A DNA stretch of 27,140 nucleotides from JANLQX01 sp043775075 (GCA_043775075.1 JAYVSS010000379.1:1-27140), one strand, 5' to 3'; shown: positions 1-7,572, counted from the stretch's first letter. A program made the numbers and translations. Notes: a model not told the origin generated them from the sequence alone.

Positions 1-172
1 AAACCCGTTCGATGTTGGAGGTCACCGGCACGACGGTCAAGACGCCGCGTCCGAGTCGTGCCGCTGTGGTGTTAGCTCCATCGTTGCTCACGATGACCGC
101 TGGTCGTCGCTTGTTCGCCTCGGCCCCTTTCGTTGGGTCGAGATCGACGAGGCGGATCTCACCGCGACGCAT
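1..172 (-). CDS. MazF/PemK-family toxin, N-terminal part (runs off the window)
   Basis: Reading the minus strand from the ATG at 172 gives 57 residues beginning MRRGEIRLVDLDPTKGAE, followed by RRPAVIVSND and VVPVTSN. This is the typical N-terminal half of MazF/PemK endoribonucleases: the GEI/WxVDLDPTxGxE strand, the RPxVIVSN strand and the VxVVPxT strand. Family members are usually about 110 residues and cleave RNA. The start ATG shares its A with the TGA of the upstream antitoxin gene (172), the usual coupled TA arrangement. The C-terminal half lies outside the window, so intactness cannot be judged. This ORF is open at the edge and has no visible stop. Confidence 0.85.
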   Translation of the reverse strand, partial: MRRGEIRLVDLDPTKGAEANKRRPAVIVSNDGANTTAARLGRGVLTVVPVTSNIERV

Positions 173-390
173 CAGCTCAGCCCGTCCCCAGCGACGGCGT
201 CCCACGCGTCGCCGCCTTCCTGGTCGGCCCAGTCGGCCCATGCGTGTTCGTAGGCGGGGCCCAGTTCAGTGGCTCGCAGCAACCGGACCGCTTTATGGAC
301 GACAGCCGATCGTGACCCAATTCCCTGGCTGGACGCGAACCGGTCGAGGAACTCGATGTCGTCGACCGGCAGACTCACGCTCACTTTCAT
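172..390 (-). CDS. Ribbon-helix-helix antitoxin of the MazF-like toxin
   Basis: A 72-residue protein starting MKVSVSLPVDDIEFLDRFA, with a short beta strand (KVSVSLP) followed by two helices (residues about 9-19 and 28-40). This is the ribbon-helix-helix DNA-binding fold found in MazE/ParD-type antitoxins. The acidic, Trp-rich C-terminus (WADWADQEGGDAWDA) fits the toxin-binding tail. Its TGA overlaps the toxin ATG by one base, so the pair is translationally coupled with the antitoxin first. In the family the antitoxin neutralises the toxin and represses its own promoter. A short dyad (401-414) lies just upstream of the start. Family assignment rests on motif and context only. Confidence 0.82.
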   Translation of the reverse strand: MKVSVSLPVDDIEFLDRFASSQGIGSRSAVVHKAVRLLRATELGPAYEHAWADWADQEGGDAWDAVAGDGLS

Positions 391-400
391 ACTTTGATGC

Positions 401-414
401 TACCAGTGGTGGTA
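401..414 (-). promoter_or_regulatory. Candidate autoregulatory operator upstream of the TA pair
   Basis: Perfect 5-bp inverted arms TACCA and TGGTA separated by 4 nt, ending about 10 bp upstream of the antitoxin ATG. On the minus strand an AT-rich stretch (TACATAAAT, about 413-421) just upstream could serve as a -10. RHH antitoxins commonly bind such short dyads; binding here is inferred. Confidence 0.4.
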
Positions 415-481
415 TTTATGTAGCAACGCGGACCTTTGACGAGATCGGCATTGTGGCTCGTGGGAATGAACCATGGGGCGA

Positions 482-531
482 TTTAGGTCCTGGTGTCCAA
501 AGATGTCCAGGTTCGATTCCTGCCGCCCGCA
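482..531 (+). pseudogene. tRNA-Leu(UAG) 3'-half remnant
   Basis: The segment reads as the 3' half of a class II tRNA-Leu. It has an anticodon loop TTTAGGT (UAG anticodon, 482-488), the 3' anticodon stem CCTGG, a short variable arm (494-506), a T-arm with loop TTCGATT (512-518) and stem CCAGG/CCTGC (4 of 5 pairs), then a 3' acceptor strand CGCCCGC and discriminator A (531). The 32 nt upstream do not pair with the 3' acceptor strand (GCGGGCG expected) or with the anticodon stem, so the 5' half is missing or degraded. No CCA is encoded. A functional tRNA is unlikely; a leftover attachment site of an integrated element is possible. Confidence 0.6.
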
Positions 532-597
532 CAACGCTGCCAGCCGGGCAAAATGAGGTTTCAACGTCTTGGCCGCTTCAGGAAGTTTGGGCCATTG

Positions 598-1668
598 CTA
601 ACGGACTTGCCGGTACGCCACTTTGGAGGCACTGCCTCTTCCTGCGATCAGCGGCAGATCGAGGAATGTCTTCACCCCGGACCCGGCCTCGACCACGTAC
701 GGAATGGCGTTGATCGCGTGGGCAGCTGTCGACCCGAGGACGTCTCGGTTCCACGAGTGCGGTAGCTCCACATGCATGTCGGGTTCACCTGAAATGTGCA
801 CCGACCAATTTCCTGCTGGCCACTCCGGTGCTACGTCGACGTGCATTCGCCACACGGTCTCCTGCTGCACCAGAGGCCGTCCGTCGACCATTGCGTGCCA
901 ATGCCAACGCTGACCGGCCACCGCTCCGGCACCCACGGTCCCGGCGGCGGTGTCGAGGTCGCGATCTGTCACCCACGTCGCCATGGTCGACGTCACCTCG
1001 TCGACCTTTGCCTCTATGCCGTCGGCAACCATCTGCACCGCCTCAGTGAAGAGCCCGTCGAGCCAGATTCGGTATCGTCCGGAACGCAACTCGAATTCCT
1101 CTGGTGTGCATCCGAAGTTCATCATGTCGAACATGATCTCGGGCGCCGGATAGTGCTGGAACGTACTGACCTCCTGCACGCTGATCTGGTCGATTCGTAG
1201 TGACAGCCCGGACAGGAGCAGAGGGAGGAGATCGCCGAACCAGCCTGGGTTCGCTCCCGTCCCGTGGAAGGCAACTCCCCCGGCCGTGCACGCGTCCGAC
1301 AGTCGACCCATCACTTCGTCGCCGTAGACCTTCGGGTACCTGTAGCCGACTGTGGTGATCACGTGCTTGCCGCTTGCCAGCAACCGGCAGAAATTGTCGA
1401 GATCGGCACCCGGATCGTCGCCGTACACGAGCGACGGCAGTGGCATGTGGAGCACCACATCAGCGTCGAGGGCGATGATCTCCTCGACGTCGTCGGTCGC
1501 CGTAATACCAATCTTGCCGATACCTGCGATTTCACCGATGTCTCGGCCGACCTTGTCGGGATTGTTGACGAGGAGTCCGACGAGGTCCATGTCCGGTCGG
1601 GCCGCCACCGTCCTAACCGCCGAACGTCCGACGTTCCCACTCCCCCACTGGACCACTCTTATCGTCAT
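598..1668 (-). CDS. DapB-like NAD(P)H-dependent amine dehydrogenase family protein
   Basis: A 356-residue protein starting MTIRVVQWGSGNVGRSAVR. The GSGNVG dinucleotide-binding loop is at residues 9-14. The N-terminal Rossmann domain resembles dihydrodipicolinate reductase, and the rest resembles the C-terminal domain of 2,4-diaminopentanoate dehydrogenase-type proteins (motifs TGANPGW and NPGWFGDLLPLLLSG near the middle). Such proteins are abundant in mycobacteria and relatives as uncharacterised reductases; true lysine-pathway DapB is shorter (about 250 aa). A strong Shine-Dalgarno AAGGAGAG lies 6 nt before the ATG on the minus strand, which fixes the start. It stands alone with no operon partner. 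The substrate is unknown. Confidence 0.85.
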   Translation of the reverse strand: MTIRVVQWGSGNVGRSAVRTVAARPDMDLVGLLVNNPDKVGRDIGEIAGIGKIGITATDDVEEIIALDADVVLHMPLPSLVYGDDPGADLDNFCRLLASGKHVITTVGYRYPKVYGDEVMGRLSDACTAGGVAFHGTGANPGWFGDLLPLLLSGLSLRIDQISVQEVSTFQHYPAPEIMFDMMNFGCTPEEFELRSGRYRIWLDGLFTEAVQMVADGIEAKVDEVTSTMATWVTDRDLDTAAGTVGAGAVAGQRWHWHAMVDGRPLVQQETVWRMHVDVAPEWPAGNWSVHISGEPDMHVELPHSWNRDVLGSTAAHAINAIPYVVEAGSGVKTFLDLPLIAGRGSASKVAYRQVR

Positions 1669-1769
1669 GTTCTCTCCTTGGTTGGCTCACCGATACGACA
1701 CACTTGTTGAAGCGGCCCCGCCATCACAGCACGGGGACGAATCATGTTGCCTTCACCCCGCGCCGTGGG

Positions 1770-1905
1770 GGGTGAACTTCCGCCACGCCTCGGGCGCCCG
1801 TAACGACGTCGACTTCATCGATGTGCTCTGGCCAGAAGACCCGCCGGTCACCGCCAGGGCCAGGCTTCAGAATCATGTCTACCGGCTTCGTTCGGCATTT
1901 GTGGA
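1770..1905 (+). pseudogene. Remnant of a SARP/AfsR-type (Trans_reg_C) DNA-binding domain
   Basis: In frame 2 the translation contains DFIDVLWPEDPP, then TARARLQNHVYRLRSAF. This is a close match to the recognition-helix region of SARP/AfsR-family winged-helix domains (pattern LIDxLWxxxPPxTARxxLQxHVxRLRxxL). What flows on both sides is not the rest of such a protein: upstream there is no recognisable beginning and downstream the frame turns into low-information Arg-rich sequence. The remainder of 1669-2257, about 590 bp between two minus-strand genes, shows nothing else I can support; the ORFs on either strand there lack motifs. I read it as decayed sequence holding a fragment of a lost regulator gene. 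Confidence 0.6.
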
Positions 1906-2257
1906 CCTGATGGTTCACCTCGGTCGAGGGCGTCCGTGTGGCCGCCCTCGCGTGCGACGAACTGCCGGGTTCGCGATCCTCCCGCGGCGCTCTTGCCACC
2001 ACAATGCCGGCGCAAGTAACGCGGTCAGCTCCTGGGACGACCTGACCACCTCCCGTCACGCCAGCGGCCAGCTCCGACGCCGGACGGAGCGGCGAAAACC
2101 GCGCTCTCCTGTACGTCGAGTGACTTGATGACGACTCGACGACCCGCCGGGCCACGCGTCGGCTGGCCCGGTGATGTGCACACTGGCTACCGCGCCGAGG
2201 ATCGGTGCGTACGTGGACGTGAGCGCGGGCGCCGGAGCACCGCCTTCGGCCGTCTTC

Positions 2258-2902
2258 TTACAAAACGCGAAACAGGTGCGGAGCACGCCCGCGGCCGGAA
2301 TGGCTCTTGTCTGCTCCCTCATTGCGAACTTTGCCCGAGGCCTCGAGCTCATCGACGACCTTGCGAACGGTGCCGAGCGACCCCCCCACATCGGACATCA
2401 CGCTGGCCAACGTGAACGGTTCGGTGCGCTTAAGGATGCTCTCCCGGACGACCGGCGACCCGACATTGGCTGTCCTCGGCGCCACTGGAGGGCGATTAAC
2501 GGCAGCGCGTCCCTTTGTCTGATTAACGGCCGGGCGTCCCTTTGTCGGGGCGCCACGACCGAAGTCGAAACCGGCCTCGGCCAACGCAATATCGCCGACG
2601 CCGAGGGCGCGGAACGCCTCTAACCCCACCTCATTGCGCTGGGCCCAAGCTTTGGCGTGCTGGGTAAAGGCCGATCGGAGCCCGCTAACGTCGCCTTCAC
2701 GAGCGCGCTGCAAATCGCCGTGAAACTTCAACTTGGCAATCACATCGTTGGAACCAGCAATTGACGCTTCAAGATGATGGATTCGTCCAACATCGACCGC
2801 CGACGATGGATCAGCAACAAATTCCAAATACCGACGAACCGCTTGCTCAGCGGGATCATTCGAAGCAGAAGATGGTGTGATTGTGGTGTCTGACATAGTC
2901 AT
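2258..2902 (-). CDS. Hypothetical protein with C-terminal winged-helix-like segment
   Basis: A 214-residue protein of unrecognised family. Residues about 1-110 are largely helical and charged (SNDPAEQAVRRYLEFVADP, then RAREGDVSGLRSAFTQHAKAW). A linker at about 117-135 carries two near-identical nine-residue units (TKGRPAVNQ / TKGRAAVNR). The C-terminal about 60 residues look like a winged helix: FTLASVMSDVGGSLGTVRKVVDELEASGKV followed by a GRGRAP wing and LFRVL. This suggests a DNA-binding protein, but that is inferred. The start is either the ATG at 2902 or the one at 2896; neither has a clear ribosome binding site. It is divergent from the GlsB-like gene with only 30 bp between start codons, so the two may share a control region. 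Confidence 0.6.
   Translation of the reverse strand: MTMSDTTITPSSASNDPAEQAVRRYLEFVADPSSAVDVGRIHHLEASIAGSNDVIAKLKFHGDLQRAREGDVSGLRSAFTQHAKAWAQRNEVGLEAFRALGVGDIALAEAGFDFGRGAPTKGRPAVNQTKGRAAVNRPPVAPRTANVGSPVVRESILKRTEPFTLASVMSDVGGSLGTVRKVVDELEASGKVRNEGADKSHSGRGRAPHLFRVL
2494..2547 (+). repeat. Tandem duplication of a 27-bp unit inside the hypothetical gene
   Basis: Two consecutive 27-bp units (2494-2520 and 2521-2547), each starting GATTAACGGC and containing GCGTCCCTTTGTC, differ at only a few positions. They keep the reading frame and encode the duplicated nonapeptide linker TKGR(P/A)AVN(Q/R). Confidence 0.85.
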
Positions 2903-2932
2903 AAGGCTAACAGTAGAAACGGAGTTTTCGCC

Positions 2933-3184
2933 ATGGGCGTGATTGCTTGGATCATTCTTGGTCTGATTGCCGGCTCTTTGGCCCAGACGATTACCGGTTT
3001 CGAAAAGCGAGGGTGCCTCTTCACCATGGTTGTAGGCATAGTCGGCGCCTTTATCGGGGGCGCACTGTTTTCCTTTGTTGGTTCAAAACCGGTCTTTCGT
3101 TTCAACTTTGGATCAGCATTTGTCGCCTTCATTGGTGCTGCGGTGCTTTGTTTGGCACTGAAATCATTGGAAAGACGGAAATGA
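2933..3184 (+). CDS. GlsB/YeaQ/YmgE-family small membrane protein
   Basis: An 83-residue, very hydrophobic protein (MGVIAWIILGLIAGSLAQTI...). Three membrane segments lie at about residues 3-20, 28-48 and 58-77, with Gly-rich helices (LGLIAGSLA, VGIVGAFIGGAL, FIGAAVLCLAL). This is the organisation of the transglycosylase-associated / GlsB (YeaQ/YmgE) stress-response family, whose molecular role is poorly defined. An ACGGAG Shine-Dalgarno lies 8 nt before the ATG. Its TGA overlaps the next ATG (ATGA at 3181), so the two genes are translationally coupled. Confidence 0.85.
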   Translation: MGVIAWIILGLIAGSLAQTITGFEKRGCLFTMVVGIVGAFIGGALFSFVGSKPVFRFNFGSAFVAFIGAAVLCLALKSLERRK

Positions 3185-3885
3185 CCACCACCCCCATCGG
3201 CCTTTCCCGCAGGTGGGTCGAGGTGATGGAGGGTGACCGTATTTGGCGATTCGATGCGCTCTTTTTGGGCAGCGGATGGGAATGTGTGTACGGAAAGGGA
3301 TGCTGCGGTATTCATCCAACACAGAATCCTGATCGCGCCGATGGCTGTTGCACCTATGGGGCAGGAATCACCGACGCCGAGGACTTCACCGTCGTCTCTG
3401 CCGCAGCGAAGCAGCTGACCACAAAAGACTGGCAATATGCGGCGTACGGAAATCGCCGGAAATGGTGGAAGCGTAAACCTAACGGCGAACTCTTCACCCG
3501 CGTTGTGAACGGGGGCTGTGTGTTCTTGAATCGCCCAGGATTTCCCGGTGGGCCCGGCTGCGCCTTACATGCCAAAGCACTTGCTGATGGCATCAACCCG
3601 TTGCATCGAAAGCCCAACGTCTGCTGGCAACTTCCATTGCGAATAGACGAAGACGAACGCGACGGACTTCGTCTGACCACCGTGCGCCGCTGGGAGCGCC
3701 AGGATTTTGGCGACGAGGGCGAGCCTCTTCAGTGGTGGTGCACCGATCCATTCGCCAACGGCGAACGCTCGAACCGCTCAGCACCAGCCTGGAAAACGCT
3801 GGAGCCAGAATTGCGGGCGCTCTGCGGCGACGACGTCTTTGCCCATTTGGCGCAGACCTTGGCATCAACGCCGTCGATCAGCTAG
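3181..3885 (+). CDS. Cysteine-rich protein, YkgJ/DUF3109-like
   Basis: A 234-residue soluble protein. Cysteines cluster at C35, C41, C42, C56 and C57 (WECVYGKGCCG, then GCCTYG), then in GGCVFLNRPG, GPGCALHA and PNVCWQL. This spacing resembles the CxxxC...CC pattern of YkgJ/UPF0153 and DUF3109 proteins, thought to bind a metal or Fe-S cluster; the exact family is not certain. The start overlaps the stop of the GlsB-like gene by four bases, which suggests co-expression. Its 3' end overlaps the convergent TetR gene by 8 bp. A role in metal handling or protein modification is only a guess. Confidence 0.6.
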   Translation: MTTTPIGLSRRWVEVMEGDRIWRFDALFLGSGWECVYGKGCCGIHPTQNPDRADGCCTYGAGITDAEDFTVVSAAAKQLTTKDWQYAAYGNRRKWWKRKPNGELFTRVVNGGCVFLNRPGFPGGPGCALHAKALADGINPLHRKPNVCWQLPLRIDEDERDGLRLTTVRRWERQDFGDEGEPLQWWCTDPFANGERSNRSAPAWKTLEPELRALCGDDVFAHLAQTLASTPSIS

Positions 3886-4546
3886 ATCGCGAGGCTTTCT
3901 TCGCCCGACCCGCCGTCCCGGCGTCGGGCGGGTCGCCCACCGTCTCGGTGAGGTACCCAACGACCAGCCGCTCGGTTTCGCGCACGATCACCCGGCGCCG
4001 GCTCAGGGGGACCTGGTCAGCCATGACCAACATCGAACGGGTCACTTCGGCGATTACTGCGGCTACCGTGACGCGGTGTTCGGCGATCACGTCGGGCCGA
4101 CGATTGGCCAAAAGACGGTCGATGCCAGCGACGAGCGCTCCCTGTAATCGTTCACCGGCTGCCACCAGCTCGGGCGAAGTAAGACGACCATTGAGGAGCG
4201 GAACCGCTCCCGGATGTTCGCGGAAATAGCGATCCAGAGACTCGACAATACGGTTGATCAGTTCGCCTCCGTCGAGCTCGGGCTCATCCACGAGCAGCGC
4301 GTCGTAGACCGGAGCGATACGGGTGATGTAGCGCTCCGCCAAGGCACGGGCGAGCGCCTCTTTGTTCGGAAAGAACTCATAGAGCGACCCGATCGACGTG
4401 CCCGCTTGCTGGGCAATTTGGTTCGTCGTGGCGGACCCGAATCCGACCTCGGCAAAGACCTGTTCGGCCGTGTCGAGAATGCGTTCCACCCGTTCCTGGG
4501 CGCGAGCTTGGCGGGGACGACGGCGCAGCGGACCTTCGGTGCTCAC
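3878..4546 (-). CDS. TetR/AcrR-family transcriptional regulator
   Basis: With the GTG at 4546 as start the protein is 222 residues, the usual length for TetR regulators. The helix-turn-helix is clear at about residues 16-62: RILDTAEQVFAEVGFGSATT, then NQIAQQAGTSIGSLYEFFPN and KEALARALAERY. The C-terminal part is the helical ligand-binding domain. An ORF extension to 4711 would add 55 residues without any TetR similarity and would run through the divergent promoter, so I reject it. The gene is divergent from the diiron gene at 4705, with a candidate promoter and dyad between them, which suggests it represses the 4705-6803 pair. The ligand is unknown. Confidence 0.9.
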   Translation of the reverse strand: MSTEGPLRRRPRQARAQERVERILDTAEQVFAEVGFGSATTNQIAQQAGTSIGSLYEFFPNKEALARALAERYITRIAPVYDALLVDEPELDGGELINRIVESLDRYFREHPGAVPLLNGRLTSPELVAAGERLQGALVAGIDRLLANRRPDVIAEHRVTVAAVIAEVTRSMLVMADQVPLSRRRVIVRETERLVVGYLTETVGDPPDAGTAGRAKKASRSS

Positions 4547-4628
4547 CCCGCCAGCCTTGCACGCCCCCGTCGAGCAGGGGGAATGGGGACCGGGGCGGTT
4601 CTCCCGGGCGATTGAGCGAGCGCAAGCA

Positions 4629-4675
4629 TTGACGTTTGTCACATCCTCCGTCAGACTTTCCGAGCAGTTACTCGG
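4629..4675 (+). promoter_or_regulatory. Candidate promoter and TetR operator for the diiron operon
   Basis: TTGACG at 4629-4634 is a good -35; CAGACT at 4652-4657, 17 bp later, is a weak -10. Directly after it lies a dyad CCGAG-n6-CTCGG (4660-4675), where a TetR dimer would block the start of transcription. This position, between a tetR gene and its divergent neighbour, is the classical arrangement; binding is inferred. Confidence 0.4.
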
Positions 4676-4704
4676 TTTTGCCGACCCCGCAAAGGACCTC
4701 CCCC

Positions 4705-5862
4705 ATGGCACTTGATTCCGCCCTCTACCTGACCGACCGTGAACGCCTCCGGGGCGATGTGAACGACGTCGAGTCGATCATGGCGCTGACCAACCGGGAC
4801 ATGGCGGCCGAACTCTCGTCCGTCCAGTCCAGCTACGACGCCATCTTCACCTGGGACTACCGCAAGGCCGAGCGTCCGGCGTTGAACAAGCTCTACGAAA
4901 AGGCCAAGGGAAGCCAGTGGGATGGCGAGAAGGACCTGGACTGGTCGATCGTCGTCGACGAAGAAAAGACTGCCCGCCAACTCCTGACCGCCGCGCCCGG
5001 CGACGACTGGATTCGCCACCGGGCTCAAGAGGAGGGCCTCTTCAAGGGCTGGAGCGACAGGCAGTGGACCGAGTTGGCGATGGAGGGGCAGCGTTGGCGT
5101 CTCTCGCAGTTCCTCCACGGCGAGCAGGGAGCTCTTATCTGCACCGCCCGCATCACCGAAACGGTGCCGTGGTACGACGCCAAGCTGTTCGCCGCCACCC
5201 AAGTGGTCGACGAAGCCCGCCATGTCGAAGTGTTCGCCAAGTACCTCCTCACCAAGCTGAGCGGGACCTATCCCATCAACGCCCACCTTGAGGCGTTGCT
5301 CAATGACATCATCCGAGACAGCCGCTGGGACATGACCTATCTCGGCATGCAAATCATGGTGGAGGGCCTCGCCCTGGCCGCCTTCGGTTTTCTCCATATG
5401 CTCGTCGAAGAGCCGCTCCTCAAGCAGCTCCTCCGCTATGTGATGAGCGACGAGGCCCGCCACGTCGCCTTTGGCGTGATCTCGCTGAAAGAGGCCTACG
5501 ACGGAATGACGCAGACCGAGATTCGTGAGCGCCAGGAGTTCGCTTATGAGGCCGGTATCCGTATGCGCGATCGTTTCCTCCAGCAAGAAGTCTGGGAGCG
5601 GATGGGAGTTGATGTGCGCAAAATGGTCAAAATCCAGCTGGAGATTCCGAACGAATACAAGGACTTCCAGAAGCTCCTGTTTTCGAAGATCGTGCCGAAT
5701 TGCCGCAAGCTCGGATTGCTCGACGCCGGCGACGGATGGCTGCGCCAGAAGTGGACCGAGATGGGCGTGATCGAATATGAAAACTGGGTGGACACGGGCG
5801 ACGAATACGCATCGCTCGATGCCGTGGCCGCCGACCGCGCTGCCGCCGCCCAAGTGGCGTAG
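4705..5862 (+). CDS. Ferritin-like diiron protein (putative oxygenase)
   Basis: A 385-residue protein with two copies of the carboxylate-bridged diiron signature: E140 with DEARH at 169-173, and E220 with DEARH at 249-253. This E...ExxH...E...ExxH set is the ligand pattern of ferritin-like / ribonucleotide-reductase-R2-like oxygenases. The whole protein is alpha-helical with no membrane segment. Actinobacteria carry many such uncharacterised diiron proteins; a hydroxylase or N-oxygenase activity is plausible but the substrate cannot be told. The start at ATG 4705 is preceded by AAAGGA 8 nt upstream; a longer ORF beginning at 4636 would cross the promoter region. It lies opposite a TetR regulator and 14 bp before the next gene, probably one transcript. 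Confidence 0.85.
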   Translation: MALDSALYLTDRERLRGDVNDVESIMALTNRDMAAELSSVQSSYDAIFTWDYRKAERPALNKLYEKAKGSQWDGEKDLDWSIVVDEEKTARQLLTAAPGDDWIRHRAQEEGLFKGWSDRQWTELAMEGQRWRLSQFLHGEQGALICTARITETVPWYDAKLFAATQVVDEARHVEVFAKYLLTKLSGTYPINAHLEALLNDIIRDSRWDMTYLGMQIMVEGLALAAFGFLHMLVEEPLLKQLLRYVMSDEARHVAFGVISLKEAYDGMTQTEIRERQEFAYEAGIRMRDRFLQQEVWERMGVDVRKMVKIQLEIPNEYKDFQKLLFSKIVPNCRKLGLLDAGDGWLRQKWTEMGVIEYENWVDTGDEYASLDAVAADRAAAAQVA

Positions 5863-5876
5863 GCACTCGAACCACC

Positions 5877-6803
5877 GTGTCCGTCTCCACCAGCTCCGAC
5901 GCCACCCGCGCCGCCTCCCGGGCTCTCAGCGGGGCGTTGGAGCCGGTGATCGGGCAGGTGTACTTCTCGCCGGAGTGTCACCGGAACTACGAGCGGCTGG
6001 GGTTCGCCCCGTCGGCCCGCCTCATGGACGGCGTCGCCCTTCCCGACGGTCCGGCCTATTTCACCAGCCGCGGGTCGCTCCTCGGCCAGGTGCCGGGCCA
6101 CGTGGTGGCGTCGGCATTCGCCGTGTTCAATCCGGCTGCGGTTGTTCCATCGGTCGCCTACGGGTGGTCTCTCACCGATGCCGCGGCCATTCGCCACGCC
6201 CGCCACGATGGTGCCGTCGGCCAGCTCCGGCGGTTACTCGGCGCCGACGACCCGGACGGTCTGGCCTTCGTTGGGTCCTGTCTGCAACGAGCTGTCGATG
6301 CGTGCCGGGTCGAGGGTCGGCCGTTGTTCGCCGGGGTCATGAGCCAGCCGAGCGCCGACGACGCACTGGGCCAGATGTTCATCCTCGGTGATGCGTTGCG
6401 GGAATTCCGAGGCGACGCGCACACGGCATCGTGGATCTCCGCCGGCCTTGATGCGGTGGAGATCGGCTTGCTGACCGAGCGGTACTGGGGCTTGCCGTTC
6501 AAGTCCTATGTACGCACACGAGCGTGGTCCGACGACCAACTCAACGCCGGCCTCGATCGTCTGCAGAGTGCAGGTTTTGTCGATGGCGACGGTCTCGGGA
6601 TGACAGAAGCGGGGCGAGAAATGCGCGAGCGCATTGAGGTTGCCACAGACGATCAAACGACTCCGGCGATGGCCGCGCTGGGCGATGATGCGGCGGAACT
6701 GACCTCGGTATTGGCGGGGTGGGCTTCCGCCGTGCGAGCTGGTTGCGGTTATCCCGGCAGGGGGCCGCAGGACCTGGCGCGGCTGGCCCAAACGCACAAC
6801 TGA
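5877..6803 (+). CDS. SCO6745-family protein (winged-helix-like)
   Basis: A 308-residue protein starting at GTG 5877. I recognise the pattern of the actinobacterial SCO6745 (SalK-like) family: an early EPVIGQVYFSPECHRNYERL segment, GRGSLLGQVPG-type loop, FNPAAV, and a C-terminal winged-helix-like part (WSDDQLNAGLDRLQSAGFV, then MTEAGREMRERIE). Members are sometimes annotated as MarR-like, but the biochemical role is not established. The gene begins 14 bp after the diiron gene, so the two probably form an operon under the TetR regulator. The pairing suggests an accessory or regulatory partner of the diiron enzyme, which is an inference. Confidence 0.75.
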   Translation: MSVSTSSDATRAASRALSGALEPVIGQVYFSPECHRNYERLGFAPSARLMDGVALPDGPAYFTSRGSLLGQVPGHVVASAFAVFNPAAVVPSVAYGWSLTDAAAIRHARHDGAVGQLRRLLGADDPDGLAFVGSCLQRAVDACRVEGRPLFAGVMSQPSADDALGQMFILGDALREFRGDAHTASWISAGLDAVEIGLLTERYWGLPFKSYVRTRAWSDDQLNAGLDRLQSAGFVDGDGLGMTEAGREMRERIEVATDDQTTPAMAALGDDAAELTSVLAGWASAVRAGCGYPGRGPQDLARLAQTHN

Positions 6804-6846
6804 ATTCATCCTCAGTTTCTCATCGTCGTTGGCCGACAATGAGGAG

Positions 6847-7569
6847 ATGAAGATCGCCGCCATCGGCCTTGATGCCGACGACACGCTGTGGCATAACGAG
6901 GATCACTTTGCCGCCACCGAGGAGGCGTTCGCCGACTTGCTGAGCCCGTGGGTGGGGGTCGAGACGGCGAGGGCCGAGCTCCTGCGGACGGAAACGAACA
7001 ACCTGCACCTGTTCGGCTACGGGGTCAAGAGCTTCACGTTGTCGATGATCGAAGCGGCCATGACGCTGTCGCACGGCGAAATCGCCTCCCACGATCTGGC
7101 CATGCTCCTGGAGCGGGGCAAGGAAATGCTTGACCGTCCAGCCGAGATGCTCGCCGGGGTCGAGGAGACATTGGAAACGCTGGCGGGGTCACACTCACTG
7201 CTTCTCATCACCAAAGGGGATCTGCATCATCAGCACCGCAAGGTCGACGAAAGCGGTTTGGCCCGCTGGTTCCGGTCTGTCGAAATTGTGCGCGAGAAAG
7301 ACGTTGCTACGTACGCTGACATTCTGCGCCGCCACGATGTGCGGCCCGACGAGTTCGTGATGGTTGGCAACTCGGTGAAGTCAGATGTTCTTCCGGCGGT
7401 GGCGATGGGAAGCGTCGGCGTGCACATCCCCTATCTCTTCACGTGGGCCCACGAGGTCGTTGACCACGGGTCGGTCGGCACCCATGTCCGTAACACGGAC
7501 GGCGCCAATTTTTGGGAATTGAAGACGATCCGCGAGCTCCCGCGACTCATCGATCGGCTGCAGGGCTAA
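6847..7569 (+). CDS. HAD-superfamily hydrolase
   Basis: From the ATG at 6847 the product is 240 residues. Motif I is GLDADDTLW (nucleophile D9, acid D11), motif II is LLITKGD, motif III Lys lies in the following helix region (VREKDVATY), and motif IV is MVGNSVKSDV. The cap sits between motifs I and II, as in YjjG/YfnB-like HAD phosphatases. The substrate is probably a small phosphorylated metabolite but cannot be specified. The start is uncertain: a TTG at 6829 would add six residues, and the GAGGAG before the ATG at 6847 is unusually close. It follows the SCO6745-family gene by about 43 bp and may be transcribed with it. Confidence 0.85.
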   Translation: MKIAAIGLDADDTLWHNEDHFAATEEAFADLLSPWVGVETARAELLRTETNNLHLFGYGVKSFTLSMIEAAMTLSHGEIASHDLAMLLERGKEMLDRPAEMLAGVEETLETLAGSHSLLLITKGDLHHQHRKVDESGLARWFRSVEIVREKDVATYADILRRHDVRPDEFVMVGNSVKSDVLPAVAMGSVGVHIPYLFTWAHEVVDHGSVGTHVRNTDGANFWELKTIRELPRLIDRLQG

Positions 7570-7572
7570 GAA

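Noticed and set aside
450..531. Complete functional tRNA-Leu
   Set aside because: The 5' acceptor strand and 5' anticodon stem do not pair with the 3' halves.
1352..2128. 258-residue plus-strand ORF as a whole gene
   Set aside because: Its first part is antisense to the DapB-like gene; only the short SARP-like stretch has any similarity.
4651..5853. 400-residue minus-strand frame covering the diiron gene
   Set aside because: Exact antisense of the gene with the DEARH diiron motifs; the frame is open only because of GC-rich codon use.
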